NCBI RefSeq assembly: GCF_026659735.1
Contig: NZ_JANSKK010000005.1
Coordinates: 1 to 64,000, forward strand
From: Staphylococcus pettenkoferi
GTDB lineage: Bacteria; Bacillota; Bacilli; Staphylococcales; Staphylococcaceae
DNA length: 64,000 nucleotides
Direction: 5' to 3'
In this document: positions 1 through 8,176 of the stretch, in pieces
How positions within the stretch are numbered: the stretch's first letter is position 1
How the letters are laid out: each line of letters opens with the position of its first letter
The notes under the pieces: model-generated
Database searches by the model: none
Told to the model about the DNA's origin: nothing
The model's input: only the letters and a program-made list of their open reading frames with translations
Made by a program: the position numbers and the translations under genes

Positions 1-236
1 ATTCCCGTAAGAAGCGAGAGGTAAAACAGTGAAAAATACTTACACTTATATTTACTTTCACTTCTAGAAAACGTTTTAACTGATAACCAGTCTCACTAGA
101 TTAGAATAATTTTAAATTAATCCCCAAAATTTATGCATAACCCTTTAATTTCGTGGTATAGTACAGTACAATAGCTTATAGATTATAATAATTCTAATCT
201 GAAAGCACATACTACAATTCAACAGGAGGGTTATGT
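1..236. other. Left-edge intergenic region with promoter for the 74-aa gene
   Basis: No gene is seen. The stretch is AT-rich. A TATAGT/TACAAT-like -10 candidate lies around 157-172, upstream of an AGGAGG ribosome site at about 224-229 that serves the small gene starting at 237. A stretch AAAACGTTTT near 67 weakly resembles a catabolite-responsive element core, but the flanks do not fit well, so I do not call it. Confidence 0.35.
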
Positions 237-461
237 ATGAAATTGTTAGACTATAACATGGAAGGCCAAGAGCTCGTTGCTACAGTCATGTCTACGCAAG
301 GCCACTTGTTTCAATACACATTCGACATTACTACACCGGAATACGAAATCTTAGACGTACTTGAAGACATCAATATGCATGTGGACCAAGGTCAACACCC
401 ACTAGGCTGTACATTACTTAAAAAATACGACTTTGAGGATGTGGTCCAATATTCTATGTAA
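237..461 (+). CDS. Small hypothetical protein, 74 aa
   Basis: Short acidic soluble protein without signal peptide, membrane segment or cysteine pair motif. I do not recognise the family. The coding case rests on a strong AGGAGG site eight bases before ATG 237, a full-length open frame, and a good intrinsic terminator directly after the stop (485-537). A nearer ATG at 233 is out of frame. It is a monocistronic unit convergent with the NTF2-like gene, with which it shares the terminator. No function is proposed. Confidence 0.65.
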   Translation: MKLLDYNMEGQELVATVMSTQGHLFQYTFDITTPEYEILDVLEDINMHVDQGQHPLGCTLLKKYDFEDVVQYSM

Positions 462-484
462 TCATTCCATCCTCAACCCTAATT

Positions 485-537
485 AAAAGCGCGTGTCTAC
501 TTGATTTCACTCAGTACCAAGTAAACACGCGCTTTTT
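485..537 (+). terminator. Bidirectional intrinsic terminator
   Basis: A 19-bp stem (485-503 with 518-536, one mismatch) built around GCGCGTGT/ACACGCGC is flanked by four A on the left and five T on the right. It can end both the plus-strand 74-aa gene and the minus-strand NTF2-like gene. Confidence 0.85.
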
Positions 538-544
538 ACTATAC

Positions 545-943
545 TTATGAAATACTTCCAAGACCTTGAACATCTCGATTGCTCTCTTGTGTCAGCTCAC
601 GACAGGATACCAATTTCCCATCTTCATTAAACTTAAAGAGTGCATACACTTCGACGACACCTTCTGAGCCGTCCTTTTTCAATACTTCTACATCATATCT
701 TAGAAATACACTGCGCTGGCTTTCATCAACCAACTCATCCTTAAATGACTGAACCATCAACTTCTCCACGACTTCCTTCAACTTACGCAAATGCGCTTTA
801 AATCCAGCTAAATCTACTTTATCGTGATCGGTTACTTGCGTGTAATCCGTCGCAAAGTAATCATCGATACATTCCACCTTCAAATCGATGAGTATATCTT
901 GATAAATCGCTCTGATACGTTGTTGAATTTCTTCTTTCGTCAT
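545..943 (-). CDS. NTF2-like / SnoaL-like fold protein, 132 aa
   Basis: The sequence has the pattern of a single-domain NTF2-like protein: an N-terminal helix, a YFATDYTQVTDHDKVDLAGF segment typical of SnoaL-like proteins, a long helix, then alternating beta strands. Such proteins are small enzymes or ligand-binding modules, and the substrate here cannot be inferred. I chose ATG at 943 rather than the upstream ATG at 961 because an AAAGGGG site sits about eight bases before 943, whereas the upstream ATG has no site. It is convergent with the 74-aa gene and stands in the same direction as the FabH-like gene behind it. Confidence 0.7.
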   Translation of the reverse strand: MTKEEIQQRIRAIYQDILIDLKVECIDDYFATDYTQVTDHDKVDLAGFKAHLRKLKEVVEKLMVQSFKDELVDESQRSVFLRYDVEVLKKDGSEGVVEVYALFKFNEDGKLVSCRELTQESNRDVQGLGSIS

Positions 944-1039
944 CCCATTTTCCCCTTTCATTTTATAAAAATACGCGCCTTAAGCAGTGAGTTCATCACA
1001 CTCAAATCTACTTAAAACGCGCATAAAATCCATATTCGC

Positions 1040-2020
1040 TTATAAATCCCACTTAATCAACGTTGAAGAATAAGCAAGTCCGCCGCCAAAGCCGACGAGT
1101 AACGTTAAGTCACCTTTCTTCATTTGACCACGCTGCATCGCTAAATCAATCGCGAGTGGAATCGTAGCTGAAGACGTGTTACCGAAGTACTCTAAACTCA
1201 TCAATAACTTCTCTTTATCGAGACCTGCACGTTCGCAAATAGACTCGTCCATACGTGCGTTGGCACTATGAGGCACGAACCAAGCTAAATCATCCGTCGT
1301 ATAATCTGTCTTCGCGAGTGTTTCTTCGATAATCTTAGGCACTTTACCTACTGCCCATTTGTACACACCCCGGCCATTCTGAACAATCTTACCAGGGTTC
1401 TCTAAATCTTCGTCGAACATCGTCTGATTATGTTCAGTGCAATATAAGTTTGGCGCTTTAGCACCATCTGAGCCAAAGGTACTTGCGATAAAGCTTGGCT
1501 CATCTTCAGTATATTCAACGAGGAATGCGCCTGCACCATCGCCGAAGAGGATACATGTTGTGCGGTCAGTATAATCTGTGATTTTAGACAACACTTCCGA
1601 AGCAATCACGAGAATCTTCTTGTTCTGACCTGACGAAATCAAGCCATTCGCTAGGTTTAAAGCGTAAGTAAAGCCTGCACATGCCGCATTGACATCAAAC
1701 GCACCTGCATGTTCTAAGCCAAGTCTCGCTTGAACGTATGAGGCTACACTCGGCGTCTTGTAGTCCGGTGTGAGCGTCGCGTTGATGACCATATCCACAT
1801 CGGATAAATCTACGTCATATTTCTCCTGTAAGTCCAATACAGCTTGATAGCTCATATCACTAGAGTATTCGTCCTCCGCAGCAATACGTCGCTCTTTCAT
1901 CCCTGTACGTTGCTGGATCCACTCATCGGAGGTCTCTACGATTTCTTCAAAATCTTCGTTCGTCATCACTTTTTCAGGTACATATGCCCCTTGTGCAGTG
2001 ATTTTCGCATAAGATTTCAT
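1040..2020 (-). CDS. 3-oxoacyl-ACP synthase III-like (second FabH, KAS III), 326 aa
   Basis: Beta-ketoacyl-ACP synthase III family of the thiolase fold. It condenses an acyl-CoA primer with malonyl-ACP. The catalytic triad is visible: Cys in VNAACAGF, His in FVPHSANA and Asn in EYFGNTSSA, and the C-terminal GFGGGLAY glycine-rich motif is intact. Length is normal (usual about 310-330 aa). It is not in a fab operon: neighbours are an NTF2-like gene and rpsR, so it is likely an additional FabH similar in idea to the two FabH enzymes of Bacillus rather than the housekeeping copy next to fabF. Start ATG 2020 is followed by MKSYAKITAQGAYVPE, a usual family N-terminus. Primer preference is unknown. 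Confidence 0.85.
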   Translation of the reverse strand: MKSYAKITAQGAYVPEKVMTNEDFEEIVETSDEWIQQRTGMKERRIAAEDEYSSDMSYQAVLDLQEKYDVDLSDVDMVINATLTPDYKTPSVASYVQARLGLEHAGAFDVNAACAGFTYALNLANGLISSGQNKKILVIASEVLSKITDYTDRTTCILFGDGAGAFLVEYTEDEPSFIASTFGSDGAKAPNLYCTEHNQTMFDEDLENPGKIVQNGRGVYKWAVGKVPKIIEETLAKTDYTTDDLAWFVPHSANARMDESICERAGLDKEKLLMSLEYFGNTSSATIPLAIDLAMQRGQMKKGDLTLLVGFGGGLAYSSTLIKWDL

Positions 2021-2364
2021 TCTTTCACCTTCTTTATCTTTCTCACTCTCAATATAACATTAATTTCACTTCACGTGCTTAGGTTTAACATAGCATAACG
2101 CGCGGCCACTCGTGAATAGCGAGTGTGATATTCCTTATTCTGTATGTATTAGTGACGCTTTTTCTAGTAATGGTACAATGGTTTCCCACTTCGCGGAGCG
2201 CTTATTCTGCACACTAGTATGAATGTGGCGCTCGTCTACACCATGCTTTTCCCCCACTAACTCACCTACGCCACACGCTAACTTATTTCGGCACGTTCCC
2301 TCATTGCTCTACTACTCGGCCCGCACTCAAACCTAAGCCACCTCATTCTCCAATAATAAGCGAA
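2021..2364. other. Intergenic region between rpsR and the fabH-like gene
   Basis: No coding sequence is supported. It contains the 5' region of the minus-strand fabH-like gene. A short hairpin CACTCG/CGAGTG is seen near 2108-2126. I see no clear FapR-type palindrome. Confidence 0.4.
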
Positions 2365-2394
2365 GAACCTCGCAAGCACATGCCTACGAGGTTC
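2365..2394 (-). terminator. Putative terminator of rpsF-ssb-rpsR
   Basis: GAACCTCG at 2365-2372 pairs with CGAGGTTC at 2387-2394, just downstream of the rpsR stop at 2408 on the minus strand. The following T tract is weak, so this is a likely but not strong intrinsic terminator. Confidence 0.55.
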
Positions 2395-2407
2395 ATCTAT
2401 CTCAGTA

Positions 2408-2647
2408 TTAGTTTTCTTCTTTAACGTAAGGTAATAACGCCATTTGACGTGCACGTTTGATTGCTGTAGTCAACATACGTTGATATTTAGCAGAAGTGCC
2501 TGTCACACGACGTGGTAAGATCTTACCACGTTCTGAGATGAAGCGTTTTAATAATTCAGTGTCTTTGTAGTCGATGTGAGTAATGCCATTCGCTGTGAAG
2601 TAGCATACTTTTTTACGACGACGTCCGCCTCTTCTTGGACCTGCCAT
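2408..2647 (-). CDS. rpsR: 30S ribosomal protein S18
   Basis: Basic 79-residue protein of the small ribosomal subunit platform, where it binds S6. It has the family hallmarks: N-terminal [11 protein letters not shown], then [22 protein letters not shown] and a C-terminal basic helix [21 protein letters not shown]. Start ATG 2647 is preceded by GGGAGG. It is the third gene of rpsF-ssb-rpsR, the standard Gram-positive order, and S6 and S18 are probably co-regulated through the leader upstream of rpsF. Confidence 0.98.
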   Translation of the reverse strand: MAGPRRGGRRRKKVCYFTANGITHIDYKDTELLKRFISERGKILPRRVTGTSAKYQRMLTTAIKRARQMALLPYVKEEN

Positions 2648-2698
2648 GGTTAACTGCCTCCCTTATTCATATTTGTTATTTATATCCGTTCGTTTACT

Positions 2699-3208
2699 TT
2701 AGAATGGTAAATCATCATCACTAATATCAATCGGACCATTCGCATTCGCAAATGGATTGTCAGATTGATTATTGTTGGATGAGTTATTGTTGTACGACGT
2801 ATTCTGACCTGACTGTTGGCCACCAAATCCTTGTCCTTGACCGAAGTCTTGGAAATTGTTGTTGGATTGTTGGTGACGTTGGTTCTGACCTTTAGGTTCA
2901 AGGAATTGAACGCTGTCACAAACCACTTCAGTCACAAAGATACGTCGACCTTCTTGGTTTTCATAGCTACGTGATTGAATACGACCGTCAACGCCAGCTA
3001 AACTACCTTTAAAGAGATAGTTGCTTACATTCTCTGCTTGTTTACGGAAGACAACGCAGTTAATGAAATCAGCTTCGCGTTCACCTTGCGCATTGGTAAA
3101 AGTACGATTGACGGCAAGAGTGAATGTCGCTACACTCACGCCTGAGGGTGTTGTTCTGTAATCTGGATCTTTCGTTAAGCGACCTACTAAAACAACTCTA
3201 TTGATCAT
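2699..3208 (-). CDS. ssb: Single-stranded DNA-binding protein
   Basis: 169-residue homotetrameric SSB. The N-terminal OB fold (about residues 1-105) begins [19 protein letters not shown] glycine/glutamine/asparagine-rich linker (about 110-155) follows, and the acidic tail DISDDDLPF that binds replication and repair partners is intact. A GGGGG site precedes ATG 3208. The gene lies between rpsF and rpsR, 15 bp after rpsF, so it is transcribed with the ribosomal genes. Length fits the chromosomal staphylococcal SSB. Confidence 0.98.
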   Translation of the reverse strand: MINRVVLVGRLTKDPDYRTTPSGVSVATFTLAVNRTFTNAQGEREADFINCVVFRKQAENVSNYLFKGSLAGVDGRIQSRSYENQEGRRIFVTEVVCDSVQFLEPKGQNQRHQQSNNNFQDFGQGQGFGGQQSGQNTSYNNNSSNNNQSDNPFANANGPIDISDDDLPF

Positions 3209-3223
3209 TTAAGCGCCCCCATA

Positions 3224-3532
3224 TTATTTTCTTGTCTTGTCATCGTCTTCGTTGATAACAATGTAACGGATGATATCATCGCTGATTTTAGCTAAACGTT
3301 GGAATTCGTCAGTAGCTTCGTTGTTATCAGTCTTGATACGTACGATGTTGTAGTATCCTTCTTTAAAGTCATTGATTTCGTAAGCTAAACGATGTTTGCC
3401 CCAATCTTTAGTTTCTAAAACCTCTGATCCGTGTGAAGCTAAGATGCCGTTGAAACGTTCTACAACTGATTTCTTCGCATCTTCTTCAATGTTAGGACGA
3501 ACGATGTACATTACTTCGTATGTTGCTGCCAT
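3224..3532 (-). CDS. rpsF: 30S ribosomal protein S6
   Basis: 102-residue S6 with the normal start [21 protein letters not shown] and the conserved [13 protein letters not shown] and [11 protein letters not shown] segments. It forms the S6:S18 heterodimer on 16S rRNA. A perfect AAGGAGGTG site lies before ATG 3532. First gene of the rpsF-ssb-rpsR operon, with a well-formed promoter at 3650-3678 and an approximately 110-nt structured leader. Confidence 0.98.
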   Translation of the reverse strand: MAATYEVMYIVRPNIEEDAKKSVVERFNGILASHGSEVLETKDWGKHRLAYEINDFKEGYYNIVRIKTDNNEATDEFQRLAKISDDIIRYIVINEDDDKTRK

Positions 3533-3643
3533 GTGTATTGCACCTCCTTATGGTCTATGCGGGGAATCTCGTGACTCAATTCAGACACCGAAGTGCCTTA
3601 CTTCAGTCATTTCATCCCAAGGAATAATTTTCATTAATTCCAA
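3533..3643 (-). promoter_or_regulatory. rpsF 5' leader, candidate S6:S18-binding RNA
   Basis: The roughly 110-nt untranslated leader contains, in transcript sense, a GGCACTTCGGTGTC hairpin and a downstream CCCCGC element before the ribosome site. Leaders of rpsF in many bacteria carry a conserved RNA that binds the S6:S18 complex and contains a key CCG. The match here is by eye and by position only. Confidence 0.45.
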
Positions 3644-3649
3644 TCTAGA

Positions 3650-3678
3650 ATTATATCAGACACTTTCACTTTTTACAA
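3650..3678 (-). promoter_or_regulatory. Promoter of rpsF-ssb-rpsR
   Basis: On the minus strand a -35 TTGTAA (3673-3678) and a perfect -10 TATAAT (3650-3655) are separated by 17 bp. Predicted transcription start is about 3643. Confidence 0.8.
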
Positions 3679-3897
3679 TCCTATTCACCTTGATTTGAGA
3701 CGATTTTTCTACTCCAACTATTTACAATGTGATTACAGGTATTACGAGTTGTTATAAAATTGGGGCTGACGGTTGTCAAACGTTATTTAATCTTTTACGA
3801 TTACTATTATATTTGGAATTTAAATATGTTCTCACTTATATATAAGACTAGCTTTACTTTAATTTTATCCAAAAATAAATATAAAGGAGCATCATAC

Positions 3898-4704
3898 ATG
3901 GTTTCATCACTCAAAAAAGGACTAGTCACGGCAGGTATCCTCGGCGTATCGACGCTCGCAATGACTTCAACATCACACGCAGCGGAACAGCATAAAGGGA
4001 CAATGGGCTCTGGTTATCAAGAATACTTACAAAAACACCCTGAAAAAGCTCAAAAACCTGACTCTAATGATCAAAACGGCTCACCATTCCGTTCAGCAGA
4101 AAGTGGTCAAACCGCTTCAGGTGAGCGTGTGTTAGACATCTCCGAATGGCAAGGACAGCTCACTCAAGCGCAAGTCAATCAATTGAAGAAGAACTATGAC
4201 TTCATCATCATCCGCGGTCAATACGGCTCTGAATATGTCGACAAGACGTTAGAACACAACTCTGCACTCCTCGACCAAGCAGGAATGAAATTCGGCGTGT
4301 ACTCATACAGTATGTACGAGAATGCGCAAGATGCACGCTACGAAGCGCAAACACTTTACAATCGCGCACCTAAAGCAAGCTTCTACGTGAATGACTTCGA
4401 ACAGAACTCAGTCACTTCAGGTACGACAGATGAAGCAACTTCTGCTTGGTATGACGAAATGAAGAGCCTAGCTGGTAATAAGAAAGTCCTCTTCTACTCT
4501 TATGAGAACTTCATGTTACAGAACGCAGCGAACTCAGTAGGTGACTACGATGGCTACTGGATGGCGTCTTACACGAACCAAGAACCGTCACGTGAGAAAG
4601 TGTTATGGCAGTACACAGATAGCTACTATTCACCTGAATTACAACAGAATGTGGATGCGAACTACCTAGATTCTAACGTGAATGCACAATGGTTCACTTC
4701 ATAA
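3898..4704 (+). CDS. Secreted GH25-type muramidase (lysozyme), 268 aa
   Basis: Predicted exported cell-wall hydrolase that would cut the N-acetylmuramic acid-N-acetylglucosamine bond. A Sec signal peptide is clear: SSLKKG, a hydrophobic core, and a likely cut after SHA-A near residue 27. A hydrophilic spacer follows (about 28-75). The GH25 domain starts at VLDISEWQG (catalytic-face Asp) and includes FYVNDFEQN (acidic pair), IIIRGQYG, YWMASYTN and LWQYTDSYY, all usual GH25 strand motifs. I start at ATG 3898, which has AAAGGAG and gives a proper signal peptide, not at the longer in-frame codon upstream. No cell-wall-binding repeat is present. It is monocistronic and ends in a strong terminator. 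Confidence 0.85.
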   Translation: MVSSLKKGLVTAGILGVSTLAMTSTSHAAEQHKGTMGSGYQEYLQKHPEKAQKPDSNDQNGSPFRSAESGQTASGERVLDISEWQGQLTQAQVNQLKKNYDFIIIRGQYGSEYVDKTLEHNSALLDQAGMKFGVYSYSMYENAQDARYEAQTLYNRAPKASFYVNDFEQNSVTSGTTDEATSAWYDEMKSLAGNKKVLFYSYENFMLQNAANSVGDYDGYWMASYTNQEPSREKVLWQYTDSYYSPELQQNVDANYLDSNVNAQWFTS

Positions 4705-4721
4705 GTTAAGATTGAAATAGG

Positions 4722-4802
4722 GCCTGGAACGACATTAAATTTTATTCAATTTAAGTATCATTCCCCTCACATCAGATACAAATTTCTTTTAATGTTCCAG
4801 GC
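4722..4802 (+). terminator. Long inverted repeat / bidirectional terminator
   Basis: GCCTGGAAC (4722-4730) pairs with GTTCCAGGC (4794-4802), extended by ATTAAA/TTTAAT, with a large loop and a pyrimidine-rich tail. Similar long GGGCCTGGAAC-type repeats occur downstream of genes in staphylococci. It lies between two convergent genes. Confidence 0.65.
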
Positions 4803-4813
4803 TCTTTCTCATA

Positions 4814-4930
4814 TTATTTACTATCAGCTCCATGTGAATGATACCATTGGTACAATTTCTTCGCTCCAATAATAATTTCTGGCAACATCATTCCAATAAT
4901 CAATATGTACATAAACCAATCGCTCATCAT
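4814..4930 (-). CDS. Small membrane peptide, 38 aa
   Basis: Very short open frame starting with two methionines (4930 and 4927) after a good AAGGGGTGG ribosome site. The product begins MMSDWFMYILIIG, has one hydrophobic segment (about residues 5-22), and a hydrophilic tail with AKKLYQWYHSHGADSK. I do not recognise the family. Ribosome site, single transmembrane helix with positively charged cytoplasmic flank, and location before a shared terminator support a real gene. It could be a membrane-associated regulator or a toxin-like peptide, but nothing in the sequence decides this. Confidence 0.55.
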   Translation of the reverse strand: MMSDWFMYILIIGMMLPEIIIGAKKLYQWYHSHGADSK

Positions 4931-5095
4931 GTTGCCCACCCCTTATTTTCTGATTATTGTGTTAACTAATAAACCTATTATATCCTAAAGTGCGTCTACA
5001 CACTGCTTATAAGCAATTCAAATACTCGCGAAATTCTCAAATTTTTAGACGCCCGACCGTCTTCTTTTCCATAAAATCTACTACCGCACACAAAA

Positions 5096-5127
5096 AAGCC
5101 CACCTTCCATATACGGAAAGTGAGCTT
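5096..5127 (-). terminator. Terminator of the ychF operon
   Basis: AAGCCCACCTTCC pairs with GGAAAGTGAGCTT with two mismatches; on the minus strand the stem is followed by a run of T (complement of the A tract at 5092-5097). Confidence 0.75.
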
Positions 5128-5160
5128 CTGTAGCAATCGAATTACACCACTCCGCAAGAC

Positions 5161-6258
5161 TTACACGTTAAATCTGAAGTGGACAACGTCGCCATCTTGC
5201 ATGATGTAGTCTTTACCTTCTAAACGTTGCTTACCTGCTTCTTTCGCACCGTTCTCGCCATTGTATTCTACGTAATCTTCATAGCTGGTTACTTCGGCAC
5301 GGATAAAGCCACGTTCGAAGTCTGTATGGATGACACCGGCACATTGTGGTGCGGTCATGCCTTTTCTAAATGTCCATGCGCGTACCTCTTGCACACCTGC
5401 AGTAAAGTACGTCGCTAAACCGAGCAAGTCATATGTTGTGCGAATTAAGCGGTTGAGTCCAGGCTCTTCTAGACCTAAGTCCTCTAAGAACATGTCGCGA
5501 TCTTCATCGTCTAATGTTGCGATTTCTTCTTCCACTTTCGCACTGATCACGATGACTGTAGAGCCTTCGTTTTCTGCATATTCGCGAATCGCTTTGACTT
5601 TCTCGTTATCGTCGTCGCCAATTTCATCTTCGCCAACGTTTGCGATGTACAACATTTGTTTAGACGTCAGTAATTGTGCTTGATTTACAAATTTTTGATC
5701 TTCTGCATCGAATTCTAAACTGCGTACGGGTTGACCTGCTTCAAGCGTCTCTTTAATACGTGTTAAAATGCGTACTTCATTTTCGGCATTTTTATCTTTT
5801 TGACGTGCCATCTTTTCAAGTTTCGGTAAACGTTTTTCAACAGACTCTAAATCTGCTAACACGAGCTCCATATTGATTACTTCAATGTCATCAATTGGAT
5901 CGACTTTACCTGAAACGTGCGTCACATTATCATCATCAAACGCACGCACAACTTGGCAAATTGCGTCGACTTCACGGATATGAGAGAGGAATTTGTTTCC
6001 GAGACCTTCACCTTTAGAAGCCCCTTTCACGATACCTGCAATATCAGTGAATTCGAAAGTCGTTGGAACGGTCTTCTTAGGTTCTACCATGTCCGTCAAG
6101 ACGCCTAAGCGACTGTCAGGCACTTCAACGATACCCACGTTTGGGTCGATCGTTGCGAAAGGATAGTTCGCTGCTAGCGCCCCTGCTTTAGTTATTGCAT
6201 TGAAAAGGGTAGACTTCCCGACGTTAGGCAAGCCTACGATACCTGCTGTTAAAGCCAT
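5161..6258 (-). CDS. ychF: Redox-regulated ATPase YchF (OLA1 family)
   Basis: 365-residue Obg-like P-loop protein that prefers ATP and binds ribosomes. Walker A is GLPNVGKST, the G3 region is DIAGIVKGASKGEGLGN, and a coiled-coil insert (about residues 130-200) is followed by the C-terminal TGS domain ending GKDYIMQDGDVVHFRFNV. Length is typical. The gene lies 12 bp downstream of the DUF951 gene and follows mscS, all minus strand, as one operon. The same neighbourhood is found next to spo0J in Bacillus. Confidence 0.96.
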   Translation of the reverse strand: MALTAGIVGLPNVGKSTLFNAITKAGALAANYPFATIDPNVGIVEVPDSRLGVLTDMVEPKKTVPTTFEFTDIAGIVKGASKGEGLGNKFLSHIREVDAICQVVRAFDDDNVTHVSGKVDPIDDIEVINMELVLADLESVEKRLPKLEKMARQKDKNAENEVRILTRIKETLEAGQPVRSLEFDAEDQKFVNQAQLLTSKQMLYIANVGEDEIGDDDNEKVKAIREYAENEGSTVIVISAKVEEEIATLDDEDRDMFLEDLGLEEPGLNRLIRTTYDLLGLATYFTAGVQEVRAWTFRKGMTAPQCAGVIHTDFERGFIRAEVTSYEDYVEYNGENGAKEAGKQRLEGKDYIMQDGDVVHFRFNV

Positions 6259-6270
6259 GTTTCATTCTCC

Positions 6271-6471
6271 TTATTCTTCAGTATCTTGATGAGATTCAAG
6301 TACTTTTTTGATTTTTTTATTAAAAGTCTGACGTGGAAGCATAATACTTCTATGACAATGTTCACATTTGATTCGGATATCTGCGCCCATTCTAATAATC
6401 TTAAAACGGTTTGTTCCACATGCATGTTGCTTCTTCATTTCTATAATATCATTTAAACCGTAGTTATTCAT
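6271..6471 (-). CDS. DUF951 protein (YyzM-like), 66 aa
   Basis: Short basic protein with two CxxC-like half motifs: the first Cys in QHACGTN and the pair CEHCHRS, suggesting a small zinc-binding fold. DUF951 proteins are conserved in Firmicutes next to ychF and mechanosensitive channels, and their function is unknown. It is located between mscS and ychF with short gaps, so it is translated from the same mRNA. Confidence 0.85.
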   Translation of the reverse strand: MNNYGLNDIIEMKKQHACGTNRFKIIRMGADIRIKCEHCHRSIMLPRQTFNKKIKKVLESHQDTEE

Positions 6472-6504
6472 TAAGCTGTCACTCCTCCGAATTCGCGAGC
6501 GGAA

Positions 6505-7380
6505 TTATTCTTTATCCGGGTCATATTGTACCATAAGCGGTTTAGGCATTTTAATCCCTTTTACTTTAAAGAAATTATAAATCTCTTTACGCAAGATACG
6601 GCCACCTGCTGTGCCTTCTCCAGGAATCGTTTCAGCCGTAATACCGAGCACAATTTCATCACGATTGAGCGAGTTAATACCGATGACAGTGGGATCAGAA
6701 ACGAATAAGTAGTATTTAGAACGGATGGACACTAAATATTCGCTGAGTTGTTTTTCCACTTTATCGATATTCTCTTCTGGTGAAACTGGAATATCTATAA
6801 TAGATGTGCCGTTCGTCACTGAATAGTTAGTGATTTCGCCCATACTACCATTTGGTAAGACCGTGAGCTCACCACTGATTGTATTAATACGTGTAGAGCG
6901 TAAACCGATAGACTTCACAGTACCTTCTGCGACAGTCGTACCGCCACTATTAATCTTCACGTAATCACCGACATCGAATTGATTTTCAAAGATAATGAAG
7001 AAACCTGTGATGATGTCTTTCACAACTGTCTGAGCACCGAAACCAACAGCCAGACCTACAACACCTGCACTGGCGATGATACCTTCGACACTAATACCAA
7101 ATTTCTTCAAGATGGTCGTAATGACGATAAACCATACGACGTAACTGACGATGTTCTGAACGAGCGAAATAAGCGTCTTCGAACGTTTCTTATTTCCTTT
7201 ATTACCTCTGTTCTGCAATTTAAAGAACTGCTGAATAATCTTATTTAAGATTCTGATGACAATCCATGCGACGATAAGATAGACGATAACCATAATCGCT
7301 TTAGAAGCGAAGTGTTGGTACGTCTCAGGTTTCGTTAACGGTTCAGCGATGGACTTTAAGATGCTTAATACCTGATTCAA
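6505..7380 (-). CDS. mscS: MscS-family small-conductance mechanosensitive channel
   Basis: 291-residue inner-membrane channel. Three hydrophobic segments are seen (about 22-45, 70-93 and 98-120), and the pore helix VVGLAVGFGAQTVVKDIITG is followed by the beta domain FDVGDYVKINSG. The C-terminal alpha/beta region ends near LMVQYDPDKE. It would release solutes on hypo-osmotic shock. First gene of mscS-DUF951-ychF. Confidence 0.93.
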   Translation of the reverse strand: MNQVLSILKSIAEPLTKPETYQHFASKAIMVIVYLIVAWIVIRILNKIIQQFFKLQNRGNKGNKKRSKTLISLVQNIVSYVVWFIVITTILKKFGISVEGIIASAGVVGLAVGFGAQTVVKDIITGFFIIFENQFDVGDYVKINSGGTTVAEGTVKSIGLRSTRINTISGELTVLPNGSMGEITNYSVTNGTSIIDIPVSPEENIDKVEKQLSEYLVSIRSKYYLFVSDPTVIGINSLNRDEIVLGITAETIPGEGTAGGRILRKEIYNFFKVKGIKMPKPLMVQYDPDKE

Positions 7381-7735
7381 AGAAAGACCTCCTCTAATAT
7401 CTACTCATCAGTTTACACCTTCACTCAAACTTTGCCCTCCACCTTGAGGTCGAAATGAGCGGAGATCCTGCTAACTCAATGAGTCTGACGTACGTTAGAA
7501 TGTTCAAATTGGGCTTAACCCTTACTCTTAGCGTAACTTATCAAGAATTCAATATAAAATAACTCACCTGCATAGTCAATAAGTGTGTCCTATCATGCTT
7601 CGACCCCCACCACATGTTAAGGGCTGTTTAAAACGACCACTTATCTCGTCTGTTCTACCAGTTGTCTGAAAAGCCGCTATCAGCTCTAAAAATGTGTTTT
7701 ACTATACTTAGCACTTTGACAAAGGAGAGGTGAAT
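7381..7735. other. Divergent intergenic region between mscS and the LytTR gene
   Basis: No coding sequence is supported. It must hold the promoters of both flanking operons. A TATACT hexamer at about 7702-7707 may be the -10 of the LytTR gene. No operator is obvious by eye. Confidence 0.4.
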
Positions 7736-8176
7736 GTGAAACTTAAACTCAATATCGGAAGAGCCCATCCCGAAGAACAGATCTCAATTGAGGGACCTGA
7801 GATGACAGAAGAGATTCAACAGCTCGTCTCGTATGTCGATGACTTAGGAAGGTTAACAGAAATCAAAGGAAGCATTGAGGGTGATATTTACTTTCTCGAC
7901 ATCAAGGACATTCGCTCATTTATGTCACTGAATAAAAAAGTTTATGCATGCACGCGTGACACAGAATATAGGGTTACTTATCGTTTATACGAACTTGAAT
8001 CTGCACTTCCTACACAGTTCGTACGTATTTCAAAATCTGAAATTGTGAACATCGATGCGATTTATAAGTTACAGCTTCAAGCCAACGGGTTAATTCGCAT
8101 TTATTTCAATAATGTAGATTATACGCATTCATCGCGTCGTTATCTTAAATTAATTAAGGAGAGGTTGTCACTATGA
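7736..8176 (+). CDS. LytTR-family DNA-binding regulator, 146 aa
   Basis: Stand-alone LytTR transcription factor. The C-terminal DNA-binding domain (about residues 45-146) shows IYFLDIKDIRSFMSLNKKVYACTRD, FVRISKSEIVNIDAI and the strongly conserved end YTHSSRRYLKLIKERLSL. There is no receiver domain. I start at GTG 7736, about seven bases after AAGGAGAGG; the earlier in-frame GTG at 7730 touches that site. The stop overlaps the next gene by four bases (ATGA), so the two are translationally coupled. Pairs of a LytTR protein and a small membrane protein are known in Firmicutes as LytTR regulatory systems in which the membrane protein inhibits the regulator. Confidence 0.88.
   Translation: MKLKLNIGRAHPEEQISIEGPEMTEEIQQLVSYVDDLGRLTEIKGSIEGDIYFLDIKDIRSFMSLNKKVYACTRDTEYRVTYRLYELESALPTQFVRISKSEIVNIDAIYKLQLQANGLIRIYFNNVDYTHSSRRYLKLIKERLSL

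Noticed and set aside
67..82. Catabolite-responsive element near the left edge
   Set aside because: Only the AAAACGTTTT core resembles the consensus; flanking conserved bases are missing.
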